In this document: positions 40,184-44,826 of the stretch, piece by piece | How the letters are laid out: each line of letters begins with the position of its first letter | How positions within the stretch are numbered: position 1 is the stretch's first letter | Source: CAWHOW01 sp050013795 | GTDB taxonomy: Bacteria; Bacteroidota; Bacteroidia; Bacteroidales; CG2-30-32-10 | Assembly (NCBI GenBank): GCA_050013795.1 | Contig: JBEKEO010000005.1 | Coordinates: 1-44,826 of the forward strand | Direction of reading: 5' to 3' | DNA: 44,826 nucleotides | Position numbers and translations under genes: made by a program | The notes under the pieces: model-generated | What the model saw: only the letters and a program-made list of their open reading frames with translations | Databases searched by the model: none | What the model was told of the DNA's origin: nothing

Positions 40184-41419
40184 ATGAGACCAAAAAACAA
40201 GATATTCAGCGGGAAAACACTGGCAATATTAACAGGCGGCGGAGATACTCCTGCGCTTAATTCAAGTATTGAATCAGTAAGGAACAGGGCGTCGATGCTT
40301 GGTTATAAAGTTTATGGAATCCGTAAAGGATGGAAAGGACTGCTTGGCGATGGCGATGTGATCAACTTATCACATCATCCTTATGATGGTTGGTATGGTG
40401 GAACGGCGCTGCTTTCAAGCCGCACGAATCCTTTTCCTACTAAGAAAAATCCTGAAAGCAGGGTGCCACAGATTCTGAAAAATCTTAAGCGTTATAATAT
40501 AGATGTGCTTGTTACAATAGGCGGCGATGATACCAATGGCGCTGCAAAGCGGCTGTATGAAACTGAAGGAATCCCTGTAATCGGTTTCCCTAAGACGATA
40601 GATAACGACCTTCGCACTCACACTATCCACACATACAAAGGGAAAGAAATAGAAGCAGTGTTATGTCCCGGATTTCCTTCCGCAGTAACAGGTATTGTGG
40701 AATTTGCAAACAGGATGAGAACCACTTGCGAATCGCATCAGCGAATATGTGTACTGGAAGTTATGGGCAGGGATGCCGGCTGGCTTACTGGAGGTGCATT
40801 TTACGGCGGTGCTGAAATATCACTGGTTCCCGAAGTTGAAATCACCAAAGAACGCAAAGAAGTGTTCTTTGAAAAAGTGAAAGAAGCCCATGCAAGTTCA
40901 CCTAAAAAGGCTATAGTCGTTGCTGTTTCGGAAGGTGTCCGCTGGTACGATAAAACAAAAGATAAAGTGGATGTGGTATATGCCAGTTCCGAGCTGGATG
41001 AGTACGGTCATCCGCGATTTGGGGGCATCAGTGGCATTATAGCTTCTGAAATAAGCCAGAGGCTTGGAATTGAAGCAAGGGCGCAGATAACAGGATATTA
41101 CCCGCGTTCGGGCAAATGCCAGGAATACGACCGTCGTCTTACCGTTACGCTTGCCGATAAAGTTGCAGATCTTCTATTGCGCGAAGAATACGGACTGATG
41201 CCGGTGATGAGCAAAATAGTAAAACATATGGAACTGGAAGAATATAATACTTCCACTATAGATATGGGTGCTATTGGCAACCGCCCACTGCAGGAAACAT
41301 ATTACAGTGCTGACAACTTCACTTTTACCCATGCTTACGAGGATTTCCTCTCGCATATACTTGACAAACCCGAGATAAACGAATTCAAATACGATTTCCC
41401 GGTAGTGCTGCCGAAGTAA
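40184..41419 (+). CDS. 6-phosphofructokinase family, PPi-dependent type signature
   Basis: It phosphorylates fructose-6-phosphate to the 1,6-bisphosphate. The 411-aa protein has LTGGGDTPALNSSI at the N-terminus. Two positions decide the phosphoryl donor. GGDD (113-116) has Asp where ATP enzymes have Gly (GGDG), and PKTIDND (136-142) has Lys where they have Gly (PGTIDND). Both are the PPi-dependent form. The catalytic Asp is in TIDND, MGRDAGWL binds the substrate, and QITGYYPRSGKCQEYDR fits the family's lower half. It is monocistronic by appearance. Without a pyrophosphatase or kinetic test the donor remains an inference from motifs. Confidence 0.9.
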   Translation: MRPKNKIFSGKTLAILTGGGDTPALNSSIESVRNRASMLGYKVYGIRKGWKGLLGDGDVINLSHHPYDGWYGGTALLSSRTNPFPTKKNPESRVPQILKNLKRYNIDVLVTIGGDDTNGAAKRLYETEGIPVIGFPKTIDNDLRTHTIHTYKGKEIEAVLCPGFPSAVTGIVEFANRMRTTCESHQRICVLEVMGRDAGWLTGGAFYGGAEISLVPEVEITKERKEVFFEKVKEAHASSPKKAIVVAVSEGVRWYDKTKDKVDVVYASSELDEYGHPRFGGISGIIASEISQRLGIEARAQITGYYPRSGKCQEYDRRLTVTLADKVADLLLREEYGLMPVMSKIVKHMELEEYNTSTIDMGAIGNRPLQETYYSADNFTFTHAYEDFLSHILDKPEINEFKYDFPVVLPK

Positions 41420-41850
41420 AAATAGCATCTAAAGATCAAAGCACTTAGAGTCTTTATTGCTAATAATTACAGAATTTTTGTTTGTCCTTTTTGATTCTTT
41501 GCATATTACCAGACTAGCAAGTAGAATTAGCGATTATTTCTCATAAGAATATGTTTACTTGCCATGCGAAGTAATGCACTTTTAATGAGGAAAGCTATTC
41601 AATTTTCTTAAGGGTATAGAAACATACTTTTATGGATAACTGAGCTATTTATATAATTAAATGTTAATTAGTTTTTGCGTTTAGTTTTATCTTTATTATT
41701 AAGCCTGTTTTATAAAAAGTGACGATTGTTTAAAAAAAAGTAAATAAAAATTATGAATTATGTTAAAAATATGTTATTTTTACAAACAAATTAAAAACAA
41801 TATATTTAACTAACGACTATCACAAATAAATTAAACTTTAATTTTATACG
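41420..41850. other. 431-bp AT-rich intergenic region, no gene seen
   Basis: Very AT-rich, especially 41630-41850. No coding frame of substance, RNA gene or clear inverted repeat was found. TTATTTTTAC near 41770 resembles a degraded -7 box for the Cys-rich lipoprotein gene, which would then have a leader of about 75 nt. Confidence 0.4.
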
Positions 41851-42105
41851 ATGAAAACACAATTAAAAAAAATCATGCTTCCTATAGGAATGGGTTTAGC
41901 GCTATTAATAATTACATTAATGGGGGTATTATCAACAACCCTTATCAGTTGCACGAAAACTTGTGGTTGTGCTGCCGGTTATCCTTTATGTTGTTCGGGA
42001 AGTAAAGGCGACTGTTGTCCTGCTGGTCATGCATATTTGTGTGATGGTTTGTGTGAGACATCTCCCTGCCCTGCAGGAACAGTAACTGTAGAAACTTGCC
42101 AGTAG
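41851..42105 (+). CDS. Small Cys-rich lipoprotein
   Basis: The 84-aa protein has an N-terminal hydrophobic span (about 13-30) and a lipobox-like LISC (Cys34). The mature part of about 50 residues has ten further Cys, arranged CGC...CC...CC...C...C...C...C (TCGCAAGYPLCCSG, GDCCPAGHAYLCDGLC). The even number suits five disulphides. The CC...CCPAG spacing recalls granulin-like or other disulphide-rich miniproteins, but I cannot assign a family. It is isolated, with a long AT-rich leader, and converges on the gingipain-like gene. Confidence 0.6.
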   Translation: MKTQLKKIMLPIGMGLALLIITLMGVLSTTLISCTKTCGCAAGYPLCCSGSKGDCCPAGHAYLCDGLCETSPCPAGTVTVETCQ

Positions 42106-42170
42106 CCAGTGATTGTGGCAAAAGAGGTTAATACCTGCACAGGAAACATTCTTTATCTGTATATTAAACT

Positions 42171-42197
42171 TTGAATAAGAGAGATTTCCTTATTCAA
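42171..42197. terminator. Hairpin between convergent genes
   Basis: TTGAATAAG (42171-42179) and CTTATTCAA (42189-42197) form a perfect 9-bp stem with a 9-base loop. It overlaps the stop codon of the gingipain-like gene. There is no strong T run on either side, so it is a weak bidirectional terminator candidate. Confidence 0.4.
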
Positions 42198-44826
42198 GAA
42201 TCAGCAATTTATAAACTACAGTTTTCTCATCTGTTGTAAGGACACAATGGTAAATTCCCGCCCTTAGTCCTTTGGCATTAAATGCCATGGTATGGCTGCC
42301 TGCCTGTTCCATATCGCCGTTAACCAGCGTGGCAACGAGCTGCCCTATGGAATTATAAACATCAATGTTTGCTTTTCCTGACTTTTCAAGGCTGTAGGCA
42401 ATGGACGTGGATTTAGAAAAAGGATTGGGGTAACAGATTAAAGTGGTTTCATTTCCCGCAAGGTTATTAACAGCAAAGGGCGCTAATTGCACAGGTGGGA
42501 ACAAAATAAAATCTAACCATGCGCAATCGCTGCCAACACTGTTGGAATAGTCCTTCTGATAAGACCATTTAAAAGTATGTGTGCCTGCAGTTACCGGCAC
42601 CGATACTCTTTTCCAGCCACCTCCAAAACCAGAAGCGGTATCTTTAACCACGTTGTCAATATAGAAATATAGTATGTCGAAGGTGGCTTCGGACGATACT
42701 TTCCTGTAGAACGATATGCTGTCATCAGTTAAAACATAAAACGAAATGCCGAGGTCCGATTCTTGGCTGTCGGTTATATGCCCCGATTTAGCACAATATG
42801 TTCCCTGAAATGGACTGGTATCTGAAATAACCCAAGGAAGGTTTCCGCCCTGCACCCAGGGGAACTTTGTAAATGTGGCTGTTTCCCAGTCTTCATCGGC
42901 AACACCTATCATCAGGTTAATTGGTTTATGAGCAAAATAATTACCTGAATATAACGAGTCGCGGAAAGAAATCTCGCTGCCTGATACTGCCGCAGAACTC
43001 ACCGAAACGCTGAAAGTGGCATTAGCAGAACCTCCGCCTGCATGCAGGGTCCCAATGTTGTCAATAGGCGTGTTGATAGTAACACTTCCTGAATTTAATG
43101 ACAATTGGCTGGTGGCATTTATTGCATCAGAATGACCTATATTCTTACATAATACTATCAGGTTAAAATTTTCACCGGGATCAATATACCCACCGCTGGT
43201 ATCGTTCACAATAATAGTCCCGATAATTAATTTCGGAGCATTCAGAACTATATTAAAATTTCCCGTCCATGTATTGCTGACATTATTTGTTATGTGCAAA
43301 ATAAACGGAACAACATGCTGGTCGGGAATAATATTATGCACGGTAAATGCATAGGCACTGCTTTGAATGGACGAGTCGCCGCTTGCCACAGTTCCCCACG
43401 ATTGGGTGCTGTCGGTAATGGTAACCAACGTATCATTCGTCCTGAGTATCGCCGAAACACCATTGGCAGTAGCTAATCCTACGTTCTGCAGAGTAATATC
43501 CAGCTTAATGTTTTCACCGAAATCAGCCAGCCCGTTATTGTTTCCGCCTGTGTCATGAAGTGCCTTACCGATATAAACCATATACGGACCCGAAGGGCTT
43601 TCTACAGGCACGCTACCGATAAAAGGAGCCCTGTTTTGCTTGGTTGCTACAACATCGGCAGTGCCGGCAACAGTGAAAGGTGTTATAGGAACTACTGCAA
43701 CACCCATGGAATCAGCAAGCACAGCTCCATGAAGCACTCCATTCATTGAAACAGCAACATAGGCATAAGGTTCGGTATTTACTGTAAACGATGAGTAACC
43801 GAGAGGGATCAAAGGAGAATAGGTCGCAGTCAGAGCGGGAGGAACACCAAAATAGATCATCAGTGAAGGATCGCCCATCAGGTGATATACCTCCCAATAA
43901 TATAATGTATTGCTTGAGCCTGATTGTGTAACTGCAAGGTCGCCTGCAAACACCATCTGGTCCATGGTAGAATACCATTCACCAAAAGACTCTCCGTGAT
44001 CATGGAAGGTCCCGTCGTATGCGCCAAGACAATTTGCATTATATGTTGGTTCTGCTACCGCTGTTTTATATCCAACACCCCACCAGAAATCTTCATCCCA
44101 TAATGTTTCATCTGAGCCACCAATATACCCAACAGCCCCTTTTCCGCTTGCCCTGAGCAATGCCACTCCAAAACACATAGGTTGATTGAACTCGTTAGTT
44201 AAGCAGCAATTGCCTACCATTAAAGGATATTTATGATTATTCTGCAAACCAGCCACTTCAGAAATAGTGAAGGCGGGGTCATACCATCCGTCGGAACTTC
44301 CGTGAGCGGAATAATTTGCGTAACAAACTCCATTGCTGACATCCTGAATTATTTGGGCAGCGCTCGTACCAGATATGGCATAAGGATATGAATGGCAATT
44401 CAGCCCATGAGCCGTATTAAAATATGTCGAATCACCGTAATTGACCTGCCCATCACCGTAAAGAAGAGAATATACACCGCCAGATTCATCTTGTCCGGAT
44501 ATCATATCGCAATTTGCAAGAAATGAAGGATCGGGCATGGTGTATTGTTCGTATTCGAGTGTTTTGTCGATCTGTGGCTGCAGGTCGGCAACCGTGGCGG
44601 CATCGAAACGCCCGTAGTACATTTCGGGAAAATCATCTCCCGTATATTCGCAGTAATAAAGATCGGAAACATGCGAACCCGTGGTTCCTGCAAAAGAAGG
44701 AATTAAATTTATATCGCCCACTAATAGAACAAAGGACGGGGCGGGGTCGGATGCAGTGCCTGCATTGTACAATCCCTGCAAGTAATTTTGAATAGCTGTT
44801 GTTGTTTTGCCGACTGCCGGATTGCT
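42190..44826 (-). CDS. Gingipain-like C25 cysteine protease, T9SS cargo (N-terminus outside window)
   Basis: The frame is open to the window's right edge; a TTG at 44781 is internal, and the codons beyond it (SNPAVGKTTTAIQNYLQG) continue the domain. The peptidase C25 domain shows FVLLVGDINLIP, the catalytic His in YANYSAHGSSDGW (about residue 160 from that TTG) and the Cys in VGNCCLTNEF, where by alignment with gingipains the second Cys is probably the nucleophile. CFGVALLRASGKGAVGYIGG follows. About 400-640 are CARDB/Ig-like modules (GLADFGENIKLDITLQNVG). A MAM- or jelly-roll-like segment precedes the T9SS sorting domain, which begins at CYPNPFSKSTSI. It is an exported cysteine endopeptidase; its specificity is not readable. 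Confidence 0.88.
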   Translation of the reverse strand, partial: SNPAVGKTTTAIQNYLQGLYNAGTASDPAPSFVLLVGDINLIPSFAGTTGSHVSDLYYCEYTGDDFPEMYYGRFDAATVADLQPQIDKTLEYEQYTMPDPSFLANCDMISGQDESGGVYSLLYGDGQVNYGDSTYFNTAHGLNCHSYPYAISGTSAAQIIQDVSNGVCYANYSAHGSSDGWYDPAFTISEVAGLQNNHKYPLMVGNCCLTNEFNQPMCFGVALLRASGKGAVGYIGGSDETLWDEDFWWGVGYKTAVAEPTYNANCLGAYDGTFHDHGESFGEWYSTMDQMVFAGDLAVTQSGSSNTLYYWEVYHLMGDPSLMIYFGVPPALTATYSPLIPLGYSSFTVNTEPYAYVAVSMNGVLHGAVLADSMGVAVVPITPFTVAGTADVVATKQNRAPFIGSVPVESPSGPYMVYIGKALHDTGGNNNGLADFGENIKLDITLQNVGLATANGVSAILRTNDTLVTITDSTQSWGTVASGDSSIQSSAYAFTVHNIIPDQHVVPFILHITNNVSNTWTGNFNIVLNAPKLIIGTIIVNDTSGGYIDPGENFNLIVLCKNIGHSDAINATSQLSLNSGSVTINTPIDNIGTLHAGGGSANATFSVSVSSAAVSGSEISFRDSLYSGNYFAHKPINLMIGVADEDWETATFTKFPWVQGGNLPWVISDTSPFQGTYCAKSGHITDSQESDLGISFYVLTDDSISFYRKVSSEATFDILYFYIDNVVKDTASGFGGGWKRVSVPVTAGTHTFKWSYQKDYSNSVGSDCAWLDFILFPPVQLAPFAVNNLAGNETTLICYPNPFSKSTSIAYSLEKSGKANIDVYNSIGQLVATLVNGDMEQAGSHTMAFNAKGLRAGIYHCVLTTDEKTVVYKLLILE

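Overview
The window is about 45 kb of AT-rich chromosome from a member of the Bacteroidota. The evidence is: at least seven secreted proteins ending in the 'PNP...' type IX secretion (T9SS) C-terminal sorting domain; many upstream regions carrying the Bacteroidota -7 box TAnnTTTG; a DUF4270 lipoprotein and a YwqK-repeat protein; and the gene order glgA-like / DUF4270 / glmS divergent from panC / panD / YbhN-like / rfaE2 / radA, an arrangement I know from this phylum. I cannot name a genus. No rRNA, tRNA or CRISPR array was recognised.

Layout. 1-5.1 kb: an ABC-2 permease cut by the left edge, a small DUF2892 membrane protein, tadA, a secreted SUMF1-like protein, a family 9 glycosyltransferase and ubiX. 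5.1-14.2 kb: minus-strand T9SS cargo, namely a GH5 glycosidase, a five-bladed-propeller glycosidase-like protein and three large propeller-type proteins, the last four probably one operon. Directly upstream of that operon lies an exact 21 x 21 bp tandem array (14261-14701). 14.7-19.6 kb: a lipoprotein, then a phosphopantetheinyl transferase, a GGGP/HepGP synthase and a DPP IV-type peptidase. 19.7-25.1 kb is an accessory region: a YVTN-propeller T9SS protein, a stand-alone LytTR regulator, a 21-bp/7-residue repeat ORF, an unrecognised 263-aa protein, a 25-residue-repeat protein, a four-helix-bundle (IVP-like) gene bracketed by inverted AT-rich repeats, a radical SAM protein and a MITE-like palindrome. 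25.1-42 kb is mostly housekeeping: polyprenyl diphosphate synthase, a YwqK-repeat protein, histidinol phosphatase, GNAT, a long PurF-like protein, glmS, DUF4270, a glgA-like gene, panC, panD, rfaE2, radA and a PPi-type phosphofructokinase. 42-44.8 kb: a Cys-rich lipoprotein and a gingipain-like T9SS protease cut by the right edge.

How genes fit together. GT9 and RfaE2 both belong to heptose/LPS chemistry. PanC and PanD are consecutive in pantothenate synthesis, which feeds the 4'-phosphopantetheine used by the PPTase. UbiX and the polyprenyl synthase suit quinone synthesis. The T9SS proteins are an exported polysaccharide- and protein-degrading or adhesive set.

Best candidate for something undescribed: the cassette LytTR regulator (21242-21625), its own promoter-like site (21648-21680), a 21-bp tandem repeat that is also a 7-residue repeat ORF (21719-22132), and the orphan gene at 22145-22936. 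A second 21-bp array sits upstream of the T9SS operon. LytTR domains are known to bind direct repeats about two helical turns apart, so a regulator linked to arrays of exactly that period is a testable hypothesis.
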